A stretch of DNA of 64,000 bases from Arcuatula senhousia (GCA_963971305.1 OZ020306.1:58998686-59062685); one strand, 5' to 3'. Positions 45,617 through 57,766 are shown, counted from the first letter of the stretch. Notes: generated from the sequence alone by a model not told the origin. A program made the numbers and translations.

Positions 45617-47535
45617 GTTTACCAACCAGCAACCACGTAAACACACTACTATTTAAAGTGCTACAGTTTCACCAATATAAGACTCGTAAGAGACGCTTGT
45701 ACCCGAAAGTAGAAATTGAACAACGGATGCTAAGCGATGGCATTCCAGTAAAACAGAACAGACGGACGTTTATATCTTCTGACGCTTTCTACTGAGAGAT
45801 TGTCGGTTCTTGGCCAGATATCTTGCTCTGGTAATCCTGCTTGATAGATGACAGTGGCCCCGGGACAGTTGCACTCGTTCTTTTGCCAGAGAAATTTGGA
45901 AAATAACCTTCCAATCCGGCTTAATTTATCGACTGAAGACGGGTTTGAAACAATTTGTTTGCCTTTTGCACTAGGTCTTCTGTAGAATTAATCGCCATTC
46001 ATTAAAAAAAAACTTTCTTGGTAGTCTTCATAGATTTTGAACAAGACCTCATTTTGACAATAATGCTGAACGTTGACGTTTGAGACCACACAAAATAACC
46101 AAATTAAACAATAAGTTGAAATAACCAAGTAAAACAATATGTTTTTAATTAAATCAACACGTCAACAAAGTTTCAAGTCATAAAATGGATAATTCGTGAG
46201 GCCGATTTGTTTTTCTCGGAAGAGCGATGGCGGACCTCGAAGAAAGCACCTAGATTTTCAGAAAAAAAAAATTTTCTCGGAAAAGCGATAGCGGACCTCG
46301 AAGAAAACACCTTGATGTTCAGAAAATGCATTCTTGGTAAAGCGATAGCGGACCTCGCCGAAAGCACCTAGATTCGGAAAAAACACTTGCCTATCATGTG
46401 CCGGCCTTTCTATCATAAAAAAAAATGAGTCGCAACAAAATCTACATTCATTATAATTATGTTTTCGCTACTTTTCCTTCAAAAAGCAGTTCTCTTTTTT
46501 ATTCAAATTTATTAGTTAAAATATGATTCATGGTTTAGAAAATTTCAAAAAACCATACAAATGCAGGGAGTGACAAATAAGTCTCACCTTTGTACGTTTT
46601 GCTAGATCCAAGGCTAGATCACCCTTTAAATAATATGAATTTTCCGTTTTGATCCTTTGCAGTATTAATCTGGCGTGGTGTTCCCGAAGCTTTCCTAAGA
46701 AAAGCCATAAGAAAGGTTCTTAGACAGACTTACGGAAACATCTAGGAATGACTTAAGAAATACTTAGGGGTGTTTTCGAAGTATTCTCAGTAACTTCTGA
46801 ACTCAGGCAATCCTAACTATAATTTTATTATAAAACGGCAGGTATCAAGGCACGTCTATGCATTTCAATAAATATTCAATTATTACTTGTGTTACCGTAG
46901 TTTTTATTAAGAAATTAAAACTGTGAACATATGAAGAGGGAGTTGGTGCATTTAAGTATCAGAATACACGTACGGCTTATTGATTTTGGTAGTTACAATA
47001 AACATGTCAAAACTTCTTGCACAATAAACATTTAAACTCATCATACCAATTCAAAGGAATATTTCACAGATACAATGTACCATCAGTTTTATAGATATTA
47101 ATTCCTTTTATACAAATTCATTTTTACCACAGGACTATTTTTACAAACTAAAGGAGCTTGATTAAAAAAAAGTTTTTTTTACTAATTCAAAGATTAGATT
47201 AATCAAACGCTCAAGACTGCGCGCTTGTATATTTAAATGAAATTAAATAAACCATTACTATTTTTTTCATTCATTGGTTTAATAAATGATAAACATTCAC
47301 ATATTTCAGTTCTTGTTTTTGTTTATGTTTTATTTTTTTTTCCAAAAAATGTTTGTGCGACATACAATTTTAAAATATGCAATTCGTATTCACAATTTGC
47401 CTCCATGTAACCCTAACTGTACATGCATTCGATAACTTTTAAATCGTTTGATTTTAATAGAATATCTATAAAAAATGTCAAGTTTAAGTATACTCTGTGT
47501 AATTTCAAATGCATTAAAAATATATGAATGGGTTT
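45617..47535. other. Gap with a small 65-bp tandem repeat
   Basis: No gene is supported. At 46200-46375 a ~60-65-bp unit (TCGGAAAAGCGATAGCGGACCT, GAAAGCACCTAGAT) occurs three times. Around 46690-46800 there are CTTAGG/CCTAAG-rich pieces. The remainder is AT-rich. Confidence 0.5.
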
Positions 47536-48392
47536 TTTTTTATACGACCGCAAAATTTTTGCGATCGTATAATGTTATGGCGATGTCGTCGTCGTCGTTG
47601 TCGGCGTCGTCGTCGTCTGTGGACACTTTGGTTTCCGTGCGATAACTTGAGTAAATATTGACCGAATGTTATGAAATTTTGATATGATGTTTGTTACCAC
47701 TTAAGGAAGGTTGGTATTGTATTTGGGGGTTGTGGCCCCTATCATTTTATAAAAAAGGGCCAAAAAGGGCTAAAATGGGTGTATTGACAAAACTGTTGTA
47801 GAATGTTTATTATTCATTCGATTTTGATAATTATTTTTTTATTGAATTCATCATTAAATTCTGTCAACAAAATGTGTCAATGGTTTTGATATATATTGCA
47901 CTGTTACATTGATACTGGGGGTCAAAAAGGGGCCACACCCAAAAAATTGACTTTTTTATTTGTGGTCCGATTTACAAAATCATTTTTTCATTGGAATCCT
48001 TGTGAAAATCCCTGCCTGCTTTTTTCAATCAGATTTGCAATATCTCTTACTGTTTTTGAGAAATTAGGGGTCAAAGGGGCCAAAAACGCCATTTTTAAAA
48101 GTTTGTCAATGCAAATAGTTTTATACCAAAAATTAAGTTGTAGTGGGCCTGCCAATTGTTATGAAGTTTATATCGTGTCTGACACGAATTACCATAAAAT
48201 TTCTAATATATTGTCGCTGAAATTTCCGATTGTTAAATTCAAAATTGATGAAAACACCAGGTTTCTTTCCTTGTAATGCACATGGTCGATATTCTCGGTG
48301 ATAGATTTGGCTTCCTTGTTCGAACGTTTTGGTTTTGAGTACTTTTCGTTTTCAACTATTTTGGATTTTGACCTTCCAATGTTCTGGTTTAA

Positions 48393-48438
48393 ATGCTACT
48401 GATGAGAGGTTACTCCTTGAAATATCGATATATAGCAT
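48393..48438 (+). ncRNA. Hammerhead ribozyme, retrozyme unit 1
   Basis: Stem I: ATGCTA (48393-48398) with TAGCAT (48433-48438), extendable past an internal loop by GGTT with AACC. Core CTGATGA at 48399-48405. Stem II: GAGG with CCTT (one G-T pair) around TTACT. GAAA at 48419-48422. Stem III: three pairs around TCGA. The cleavage triplet is ATA, cut after 48432. All invariant bases are present, and NUH triplets ending in A are allowed. Confidence 0.9.
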
Positions 48439-48774
48439 ATCCAAATTAACCGTTTATACCCGCGTTTTGGTATTTGTAATTTTGAAACCACTGGGCGATA
48501 ACCGCTGCTGGTGGACCAGAGGTCCCCGAGGGTAATCACAAGCCTGGTAGTCAGACTTGTCTGACACGAATTACCATAAAATTTCTAATATATTGTCGCT
48601 GAAATTTCCGATTGTTAAATTCAAAATTGATGAAAACACCAGGTTTCTTTCCTTGTAATGCACATGGTCGATATCCTCGGTGATAGATTTGGCTTCCTTG
48701 TTCGAACGTTTTGGTTTTGAGTACTTTTCGTTTTCAACTATTTTGGATTTTGACCTTCCAATGTTCTGGTTTAA

Positions 48775-48820
48775 ATGCTACTGATGAGAGGTTACTCCTT
48801 GAAATATCGATATATAGCAT
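48775..48820 (+). ncRNA. Hammerhead ribozyme, retrozyme unit 2
   Basis: Same sequence as unit 1, shifted by 382 bp; cut predicted after 48814. Cleavage here and at unit 1 would release a 382-nt RNA. Confidence 0.9.
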
Positions 48821-49156
48821 ATCCAAATTAACCGTTTATACCCGCGTTTTGGTATTTGTAATTTTGAAACCACTGGGCGATAACCGCTGCTGGTGGACCA
48901 GAGGTCCCCGAGGGTAATCACAAGCCTGGTAGTCAGACTTGTCTGACACGAATTACCATAAAATTTCTAATATATTGTCGCTGAAATTTCCGATTGTTAA
49001 ATTCAAAATTGATGAAAACACCAGGTTTCTTTCCTTGTAATGCACATGGTCGATATCCTCGGTGATAGATTTGGCTTCCTTGTTCGAACGTTTTGGTTTT
49101 GAGTACTTTTCGTTTTCAACTATTTTGGATTTTGACCTTCCAATGTTCTGGTTTAA

Positions 49157-49202
49157 ATGCTACTGATGAGAGGTTACTCCTTGAAATATCGATATATAGC
49201 AT
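49157..49202 (+). ncRNA. Hammerhead ribozyme, retrozyme unit 3
   Basis: Same sequence as unit 1, shifted by 764 bp; cut predicted after 49196. Confidence 0.9.
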
Positions 49203-49538
49203 ATCCAAATTAACCGTTTATACCCGCGTTTTGGTATTTGTAATTTTGAAACCACTGGGCGATAACCGCTGCTGGTGGACCAGAGGTCCCCGAGGGTAAT
49301 CACAAGCCTGGTAGTCAGACTTGTCTGACACGAATTACCATAAAATTTCTAATATATTGTCGCTGAAATTTCCGATTGTTAAATTCAAAATTGATGAAAA
49401 CACCAGGTTTCTTTCCTTGTAATGCACATGGTCGATATCCTCGGTGATAGATTTGGCTTCCTTGTTCGAACGTTTTGGTTTTGAGTACTTTTCGTTTTCA
49501 ACTATTTTGGATTTTGACCTTCCAATGTTCTGGTTTAA

Positions 49539-49584
49539 ATGCTACTGATGAGAGGTTACTCCTTGAAATATCGATATATAGCAT
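49539..49584 (+). ncRNA. Hammerhead ribozyme, retrozyme unit 4
   Basis: Same sequence as unit 1, shifted by 1146 bp; cut predicted after 49578. Confidence 0.9.
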
Positions 49585-49920
49585 ATCCAAATTAACCGTT
49601 TATACCCGCGTTTTGGTATTTGTAATTTTGAAACCACTGGGCGATAACCGCTGCTGGTGGACCAGAGGTCCCCGAGGGTAATCACAAGCCTGGTAGTCAG
49701 ACTTGTCTGACACGAATTACCATAAAATTTCTAATATATTGTCGCTGAAATTTCCGATTGTTAAATTCAAAATTGATGAAAACACCAGGTTTCTTTCCTT
49801 GTAATGCACATGGTCGATATCCTCGGTGATAGATTTGGCTTCCTTGTTCGAACGTTTTGGTTTTGAGTACTTTTCGTTTTCAACTATTTTGCATTTTGAC
49901 CTTCCAATGTTCTGGTTTAA

Positions 49921-49966
49921 ATGCTACTGATGAGAGGTTACTCCTTGAAATATCGATATATAGCAT
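49921..49966 (+). ncRNA. Hammerhead ribozyme, retrozyme unit 5
   Basis: Same sequence as unit 1, shifted by 1528 bp; cut predicted after 49960. The unit itself is cut short about 45 bp later by the end of the insertion. Confidence 0.9.
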
Positions 49967-50646
49967 ATCCAAATTAACCGTTTATACCCGCGTTTTGGTA
50001 TTTGTAATTTATATATGATGATTATATCCACTAAAGGAATCTTGGTTTTGTATTTGGGGTTTGTGGCCCCTTCTGTTTTAGAAAAAGGGGCCAAAAAGGG
50101 CTAAAACAGGTGTATTGACAAAACTGTTGTAGAATGTTTATTATTCATTAGATTTTGAAAATTCTTTCTTTGTTGAATTCATCATTAAATTCTGTCAACA
50201 AATTGTGTCAATGATTTTGATATGTATTTCGCCATTACATTGTTACAGGGGGCTAAAGACAGGCCACGCCCATAAAATCAACTTTTGCATTTGTGGTCCG
50301 ATTTTCAAAATCTTTTTTTCATCGGATTCCATGTACACAATTTCCTATTATTTTTTATCGGATTAGCAATATCTTTTACCATTTTTGAGGAATTTGGGGG
50401 TCAAAGGGCCAAAATTGTAAATTAATACATGTATAGAAATAAGGCTTTTTGTATAAGATGTTGATGTAAATATATTTGTCAAAAATGCATTTCTAAGTCC
50501 ACCACAGGATGCATGTGTCAAAAAGCTTTGTAAGTCCACCATGGGCTTCATGTGACCAAAGCAATGGACTATCCATATTGGGCCTCCAACGTACAGGGTT
50601 CAACTTGTTGCGGTCGTATCATGCTGCGCTCGGCGTAGCTTTTTAT

Positions 50647-53600
50647 TTAAGCAGGCCAACATATGAATGGGGTGGGTATAAAATTTGTACTCTAAAGTAC
50701 TTAGAATCCCCCCCCCGTCATTTGTAAGTACTTTGAACAATGTTGAATGTAGCTGTCTGCATAAAAATTTTACCCGAAAAAAATCTTTGTAAACGATAAA
50801 AAATCAATATTTACACGAACAATAAATCTAAATAACCAATGCTTAATCTTCTATTTCTTCCACCATTCAAGTTAAAGTGGACTTTTTTATCATTGTTTCC
50901 CTTTACATATAGGATCAATTAATAACTTGTTTACTGCATTACGTATTCATAAATTTAATCTTTACTTTTTCTAACTATTTAAATGATTTTTTAATATGGA
51001 AAAAAAACTTTGTAGATTTTTTTTGTAAATAAATAAAAAAAAATGCAAATCTATGAACACATTGCCACCTTAAACTTTTCATGTTTATTTCTAAATCTGG
51101 CTCAGGCCGGTCCTTTGATCTGCAATACACATCCAATTAATCTGGAATGTTTATCGATAGCTGGAAAGGTAAGCTGTACTTTATTATGTCGAACGAGCTG
51201 CATTGTTGCTATCATTGTCACCGACAACAAAGAAGATAGTCCAAAATAAAATACCTGATCAGGACTTGTAGAAAAGAACAGTAACAGCAGTCTAATACAT
51301 GTATCAAGCTATTTTTTTATTATCCGCTTCTTGTCAAAATCCTACATGATTCATTACTAGCGGTAAAGCATAGCCGGTAACCCTTTTCCCCCAGAAATAG
51401 TTTTAAGGTGGCACATTTTGCGGCGTTTCTTTCAATTCTATGCTGCATGGACCCAATGTTGCATTTGCATTTGCCCCTTTGTATTTAACACTACTAAATT
51501 AAAAGAGTTTTGATCAACATAATATATTTATTAAGATAAACAACATCCATTACAATGTTTTATAATCTTGTTTTACCGTGAAAGCCTCAGTAGTCTGTCT
51601 CTCGGGAGACAGATGTTTTCTCACCACCTGTCTTTGCGGGGAAGTTTTTTTTCGCAGAAGCCCTCACCCGCTCCCCCGGGAATTCTCAGCAGAGACATCT
51701 GCCGCCTGTTTATCTAAAATTGTTTAAAAATTAAGAGTTATTACTTGTAAATTCTTGGAAATTCTTGTATAGAAAAGTAATGAATTTTGAAGATCTTTAA
51801 AAATAAGTTTGTTAGACTAAACAACAAGAACACTCATAGAACGATTAACTATTGGTAGCGTCCTGATTTTATGCCTTGAGTAACATCACTAATATTTTCA
51901 AAGCAGGAAATAGATGGTCGACAGGGATTTAATTGCTACATACACGCTTTAAATTATAATGTATTATATATGTCATTCATGTCATTGATGACGCATAATG
52001 CAACACGTATCTGTTTTTCGCAACATGTATAAAAATATGGAGCCCAGAAAAATAAAAAAGGTAAATTAACCGTATGTGCGCTACACCTTAAGTGATGCAA
52101 TATGTAACATTTATTCACAACTCCTAATAGATCTATATCACACAATTAATTTTCATAAAACTTGCAATAATGAAGTGCATATGGAGGTGTCTGAGAGTAA
52201 AAAAAGACTTTTAAAGAAGAATATTAAGTTATAAGACAAGTGTGTGCTCACTTCTCTCGAGAAATAATAATTTTGATTAGCTTATGTCTACTTAGATTTG
52301 GTATGATTAGATTGGAAGGGGTCCTATAGTAGAACACGAAGATAGGTCGATCTTTCATGACAAGTTCTTAGTCAATGCATCCATATAAAACAATGTGATG
52401 TTTGATTGTATTAAGTGTTTCTACCACTTTTTAAATTATTGTTATACAAAACGGAACGCATAAGAAGTATGTGTACATGCAATAAAGACTTTCATTCTTG
52501 TCAAGTGCATGCATTTTCCTGCGTTAAATGTTAAAAGTAAAACTGATGATTTTCTAAAACTGTACCTCAGGTACGCGTTTGGCTAATTAACCTGCTACCT
52601 AGACAGACATACAGGTATTAAATAATATACATGTCGTTCACAATAAACATCCTGTCTACTGCCTGGTCACACACAGCAGGACACCCATCAAGACATTTTC
52701 ACGGCAGTATTGCGTAACTTGTTAATTTACAAATGCGTCTAAATAATGATTAAATAACATAGACTGGGCTCAGGGACGGACCATTTAACTGAATTTAAAA
52801 AGGGGGGTTATTTGATGTTTTGGTCGGAAAAAATATTTATTTTTAAAGGTAAAGAGACAAAATAGTTTATTATTTATTCTTCATTAGCATAATTTTATAT
52901 TGCAGAAATACCCACTGATGCCAAAATATTTTGTTCAAGATAAATTTATTTCCCAGAAATAAATAAGTATACAAAGCGGAAAATATAGCGATTCGCTGGA
53001 AAATTGTAAAAGCGTAAAGGTATTTTAACTATTGATTAAGTCTTGGGAATTATAGACCCGTTTTAATTTCTTAAGAGAACCACAGACTTGTAATTTTACA
53101 ATTAGAGACAAAGGTTATAATTAGAACCATTTATCATATAGAAAGATACATTTAACACGGAAAAGAAGTTTTTTTCATTGCTTTAATAGTTTGTATGTTG
53201 GCTAGAGCTATATTTTACGCTTGTGCGTCCGTGCATCCAATCATCGGTGTATCCTTAACACTTTGGTGATCTTGAATACTACATAGTGGATGCCAATGAT
53301 CAATGATGATATTTCAATTACTAGATTTGATTTGAATAGAAACTCGCCACCCACTTGAAAATAGGTCAGTCACTGTGTCCTATATTTTACACATGAACGA
53401 CTATGGCTTATTTCTTTGTTTACTTAATGTTCGATGCATGTTTGGAGACAATAATATTTAAACACTATAGGTGTGTACTGCTACCGCCCACTTAAATTTA
53501 GATCACGATCACTAAGAACTTCATGTTTGAGGGGGTGGCGATATTTCAAGTACGGGCGGTTCACCCATCGCTCATAAACACATTTTCCTTCTAGTTTCTT

Positions 53601-55122
53601 TTATTATTTGTAGTGGTTTTTTTTCTCCAATTATTATTAATGACATGAAAATTATAAAAATAATGATTTCCGAGTTTTAAAATTGATATTAAAAACGTAA
53701 GTGTAAGAAAGGCATATTATAGCCTTTTATTTGCAAAATTTCACCCATGTGGGTCAAGCAAATAAAAACAAACATAATTATGACAAAATTACAATACATA
53801 TGAATTAAACAATACAAATGTGAGAACATTTAATTATATCTTATGCATGACGATGTTTAAATATAATATTGATTAATCTTAATTTTGAACAACAAATATC
53901 AGCGATTTTAAGAGCTTGTGTCAGAAAAGTTTCTTTCATTTTTTAAATAGAAGATTTTTCCAGGTGGCTTTACGAATGCATGTGAGTTATAAATTTGTGG
54001 TTCTGGTTCTGATAGAAAAATATGTGAAAATAGAAATAAAAAAACCATACTCGGAACTCGCGCATTCGGTGTGGCTTGCTAGGTTATAACAGATTCTATG
54101 TACAAAGCATTGAAAGCATAATAATTAAATAAAAATAAAAATAATCTCGTCTTTGCCAAAAACTAACAAAATGAAAGACAGTAAATAAGGGACCGTTATA
54201 GATTGTTACCATCTATTATTTCCTGCTTAAGTTTATGACAGTTCAAGACAGAAAACACAAATCTGTCGTGAACTAATATTTCCTGCAGCAATTCACAACA
54301 GTGCATAACAGTTAGTGGATATCTTGTCAAGAACTGCCTTTTACTATGGCAATGATGGACAGTGCATAATTGGTCAAGAAAAATTGTCAACTGCTGTGCA
54401 AAATTGTTACGGACCAGGACAGTGATAAACAATACAGGTAAAATTGTTAACTACTGCCCAAAATTGTAACAACTTAGGACAGTGATTAACAATCCAGGTA
54501 AAGTCTGTCACGATCTATGAGAAACTGTACCAATGTCGGACAGTGCAGGCCAATGTAGGACAGTGCATTATAGGCGGAAGGTAATCACTGTCACAAACTG
54601 TCATTGATTGTATAGGGTGATAATGGTAATTCACTGTTGTTTGGCAGTAGTTTCACAGTAAATAGCAGTGTAAGGCAGTAAAAAAATGACTGTGTCTGGT
54701 ATAGACAGTACATTTTTTGGTTCATAGTGATGAGATATACTTATGCACCCAAACATCGCGGGTTTTCCATTGATTTCTGACTCACTGTTTTTTGATTGGA
54801 TGTCTTTTTAGAAAGTTCTAAGATCAGCAAGAATGCATTGTAATCTATATTCATTTATTTATAGTAACAACATATATACATTTATTTATAGTTAAAATTG
54901 AAAATCAATCAACTTACTATAACTATGAATTATTATCCTCGTTTAATTCCCAAACATATTGTCAAATTTTCAAGATTATACTATTTATTCTCTATATTTT
55001 GTCTTTTGACACAATCAAATTAATTCACTTTTAATTTCTTTGTTGAAATGTTTCACTTTGAATTGTCAGTATTTGTTATATGGCTTCCTATCGCCTTTTC
55101 GACCTTGTTTAAATTTGCCGGA
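50647..55122. other. Long AT-rich region without supported genes
   Basis: No coding or repeat feature that I can support, apart from small signals: a perfect hairpin near 51595-51612 (CTGTCTC, TCGG, GAGACAG), and at 54190-54720 many scattered (G)GACAGTG and AACTGTC motifs that look like a decayed repeat. The open frames here lack protein-like composition. Confidence 0.45.
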
Positions 55123-55590
55123 CTAAAAGTCTTGGTTTTGCTGTTTATCGTGTTCTTTGATAAATAGTTCGTACTTTTCGTTCCATTTTTGATTTATTGC
55201 GTTAAGTTCGCTTATACATTTGGATTGTTCACCTCTCTGCGTGCTAGTGCACGTTCCAATTTCATCTTACAATTTACTAGAAATTTCTTCTGCTTGGCTC
55301 GTCATTTTTTCGCAGAATTGTTCACACGAGTTCGTTATTTATCAAATCGTTTATTTCATTTCTAACATCACGGATGCTACCCATGAGGTGGCCTTTGGCT
55401 TCTCCGGATCCGAAGTATGGAGTATGGTTAATGTTAACCTTCAAAAATGAAGGATTTTTTCTATATTCTTTGTTGTTTTCTAACGTATCAGAAAGTGTAG
55501 CGACATGCTGACGTTTACGTAGAATTTCGTCAATAGTTTTTAAGTTGTTTTAAGACTTTTCTTGCAGTTCGTTCAATTGTTTCTGTTTAG
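55123..55590 (-). pseudogene. Coiled-coil coding relic
   Basis: Read on the minus strand, one frame gives KQKQLNELQEKS, a stop, then NNLKTIDEILRKRQHVATLS, NNKEYRKNPSFLKVNI and GHLMGSIRDVRNEINDLINN. After a shift near 55325 another frame gives EQFCEKMTSQAEEISSKL, a stop, then ISELNAINQKWNEKYELFI and a final stop at 55123. The heptad-like Leu/Ile spacing and charged composition are clearly protein-derived. It has two in-frame stops and one shift, so it is dead. I do not recognise the family; it could be the coiled coil of a TRIM-like or element-encoded protein. Confidence 0.5.
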
Positions 55591-55619
55591 TTTTTAATCC
55601 AAGTTTTAAGGACACTGAT

Positions 55620-55780
55620 TTCCGTCTAAATTTCAAAATTGTCTAAACCCTAAGGTTCTTCTAGGGTTCTTCCTACCCCAGACATAGGTTGAATATCTTA
55701 GTAATAATTTGGTTCCCCAGTTTGGTATTTTTGGTTATACTGTTCTATGCTCCATATTCATACAGTGTTTGGCATTTTCG
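55620..55780 (+). mobile_element. PLE terminal-repeat fragment
   Basis: TTCCGTCTAAATTTCAAAAT, CTAAACCCTAAGGTTCTTC (with a partial duplication of GGTTCTTC) and CATACAGTGTTTGGCATTTTC match the repeat at 15510-15650 and 16510-16660. It is cut before the ribozyme and abuts the distal end of the inverted LINE copy. Confidence 0.8.
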
Positions 55781-57608
55781 GTGACGTCTGCTGCGATGAA
55801 CTCTGACGTCGTCCTGGCTGTGAGGGTCGCTGCTGTCTATTTCCAGGTTGATCAGCAGATGACGACCTTGAGGAAGACGATTGACTCTGTTTGGCAGAAA
55901 CAGAAATTGATGGGGGTTAAGGATTAGAAGCTTTGGTTGGAGCTCCAAATCCAGCCCAAGATGATTTACGTGGAATTATAAACAAATCCTCATCGACCAT
56001 TGAATCATTATTTGGACCTGCTGTTGACATCCAATTCCATCCAAGGCCTCGCGTATTTGATATTGCTTTTTGGAATATCATCCACAAAACAGTCAGCACC
56101 AAACATCCATTCATTGGTGTTGCAAGTACGGGGCTTAATTTCACCCTAAGGCCAAGTGTACATGGTTTGCCAGCCATATGTCCTAGAGGGTTTAGCAGCC
56201 TCCGCGTAAGACATGGATGGTCCTGTATCACTCGAGATAGAGTCTTGACGACGAGCTTCTTGGTAAGTAATGTTCTTTTCTGCTTTAAGTATTTGAATTT
56301 CCTTTTCACGTAGAAGAGTTTTGAAGACGAAAAATGATCACCATTGCAGTTTACACATTTTGGACTTTTCGTGCAATTGAAATCCGAGTGGCCTTCCTCA
56401 GCACACTTTACACATTTTTCCTTCCCGTTACATGTGGCCTTCCCATGGCCAAAACGTTGGCATTTTAAAAACGGAGAGGATTGGGAATAAATATGTCTAC
56501 GGACACTCTGAAAAGACCCAGATTAATGTGACTTGGTGGAGCTGCGGAATTGAATGTAATAAGGTATGTATTTAATTTAATAATTTTGTTGTCTTCCTTT
56601 TTTGTAAACCTTTTAACGTGTGAGACACCTTGTGATGAAAGTTCAGAGCAGATTTCTTGCTCTGATAAATCAGCAAGGTTTCGGTCTCTATCTCGAATGA
56701 TACCCTGCGAACGATTCAATGATCGATGAGCTTCAGCTGAAACTGGTTGGTACCTCTAAAATGGATGAAATTGTCAAAAGGTTTTTGGCTTGTTGCTGTT
56801 TTGCACTCTACTAGGAGGTAACCGGATCGGAGTTTCGTAACCTTGGGAACATCACCTCCGGTAACGCCCTTAATTGTCTTCGCAATGACAAAGGGCGAAA
56901 CCTTTGTCAAAGGACGAGTGGCATCTTTGCTCGAAAGTACAATAAACTTTGGCCAACTATCATTTGTTGTGTTTTGACGTTTTGAAGAAGCTGGTGCATC
57001 CTGATCATCACTATCACTACATGAAATATTTCGTTTATACTTTTCACTGGATCTTGTTGCTTGTTTTTGGGGGGGAAGCCATGATGAGAGAAGAGAGTTT
57101 CACTGCCTTGATCCCCGCCCGCCATGGAGAACCAACAAGGGCGATGCTGTTATACAACGGGTCTCCTGTTGAAAGCACCAGGGTTACAAGGACAGCATAC
57201 TCGCACAGAGTATTCCTTTAGGGAGACAAGCATCGTGCCAGGGGTTACCCGGCGAAACAACTCTCCAGAATAACATCCACACGATTGTTCCATGAGCCAC
57301 CGCCTTCTGTAAAGCATAACTGACATCAAGTAATAAATTCTAATATTACGGAAAGAAAGTTTGAAATAAACGAGAAGGTGCTTTACAGGGCTTGGCGTGA
57401 CCAGCCGATTGATCAGACCGAGCCGAATCTGACCGCCTGTCTAGGAGAAGTAAGGGCCAAAGCCTACATACGTGGACCAGGATCCCGTCCTCCCCCGACA
57501 CAGGTCGCAACACACGGCAAACATGTTGACCCGTTTAGTCGCTTCTTACGACAAGCTTTACGGGCGGCTGCGGGACTATTCTTTTTACACCCGGTTCCCG
57601 CACGGGGT
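55762..57608 (-). mobile_element. LINE 5' region with ORF1 (copy U2), inverted
   Basis: It runs from the CCCCGTGCGGGAACCGGG head (57608 downward) through the 5' UTR to ORF1 and past the point where U1 stops. ORF1 starts near 57081 (MASP) but shifts at once in a C-run. Later pieces read TKVSPFVIAKTIKGVTGGDV, LNRSQGIIRDRDRNLADLSE, and three knuckles in broken frames. The extra 3' part reads DSMVDEDLFIIPRKSSWAGF and then, in another frame, a Ser/Gln-rich tail (SVSAKQSQSSSSRSSSADQP, then RPSQPGRRQSSSQQTSPK). Several frameshifts make it non-functional. ORF2 is absent. Confidence 0.85.
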
Positions 57609-57732
57609 TTTTTTTCATGGAAAGCGTTGGATGTCTCATAGGAATCCCCTATACCACTTGTTTGATCGTAGTCATTAACGATAAAGTCCGAAATACAAAT
57701 GACAACAAAGTTCAAGACAATAAATTTTGCTA

Positions 57733-57766
57733 CGCCTGACGTGCGTTTCGTCTATTCAAGACTCAA
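57733..57766 (-). ncRNA. Hammerhead relic (PLE type), 5' part lost
   Basis: On the minus strand, GAGTCTTGAATAGACGAAAC and GCACGTCAGGCGTAGC match the PLE ribozymes, including stem II, GAAA and the GTC cut site, but CGCCTCTGAT upstream is replaced by unrelated bases. Without stem I and most of CTGATGA it cannot fold. It is followed by GTTTTGAACTTTGTTGTCAT-like repeat sequence read in the same direction. Confidence 0.8.

Larger units (their letters stand above)
48174..50007 (+). mobile_element. Retrozyme-like insertion: 4.8 tandem 382-bp units, each with a hammerhead ribozyme
   Basis: The period is exactly 382 bp (same points at 48329, 48711, 49093, 49475). By eye the units differ by only single bases (GATATTCTCGG in the first against GATATCCTCGG; TTTTGCATTTT in the last against TTTTGGATTTT). 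The block is flanked by TTTATAT on both sides (48167-48173 and 50008-50014), a TSD. Each unit holds a complete hammerhead, a 7-bp perfect dyad (GTCAGAC, TT, GTCTGAC) and the phrase CTGCTGGTGGACCAGAGGTC with CCCCGAGG, which resembles CTGCTGGTGGAG and CCCCGAGG in the PLE repeats at 15.44 kb. The 68-codon frame per unit has no stop-selected look or homology I know. The size, ribozyme, tandem copies and TSD fit animal retrozymes, which move as circular RNA copied by a helper RT. Confidence 0.88.
47536..50646 (+). mobile_element. ATACGACC-family element (copy E3), split by the retrozyme array
   Basis: The left part (47536-48173) and right part (50008-50646) together match E1 in order: TATACGACCGCAAAATTTTT, the GTCGTCGTC run, GGTTGGTATTGTATTTGGGG, then AATTAAGTTGTAGTGGGCCT, and after the insert TTGGTTTTGTATTTGGGGTT to GTTGCGGTCGTATCATGCTG. 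The join is at ATGAAGTTTATAT and TTTATATATGATGATT. A stretch without the A6 retroposon (50515-50565) gives the empty site for that copy. Confidence 0.88.

Noticed and set aside
48329..49681. Four identical 68-codon open frames as a repeated gene
   Set aside because: They are the same frame in each 382-bp ribozyme unit. The hammerhead overlaps them and no known motif or start context supports translation.
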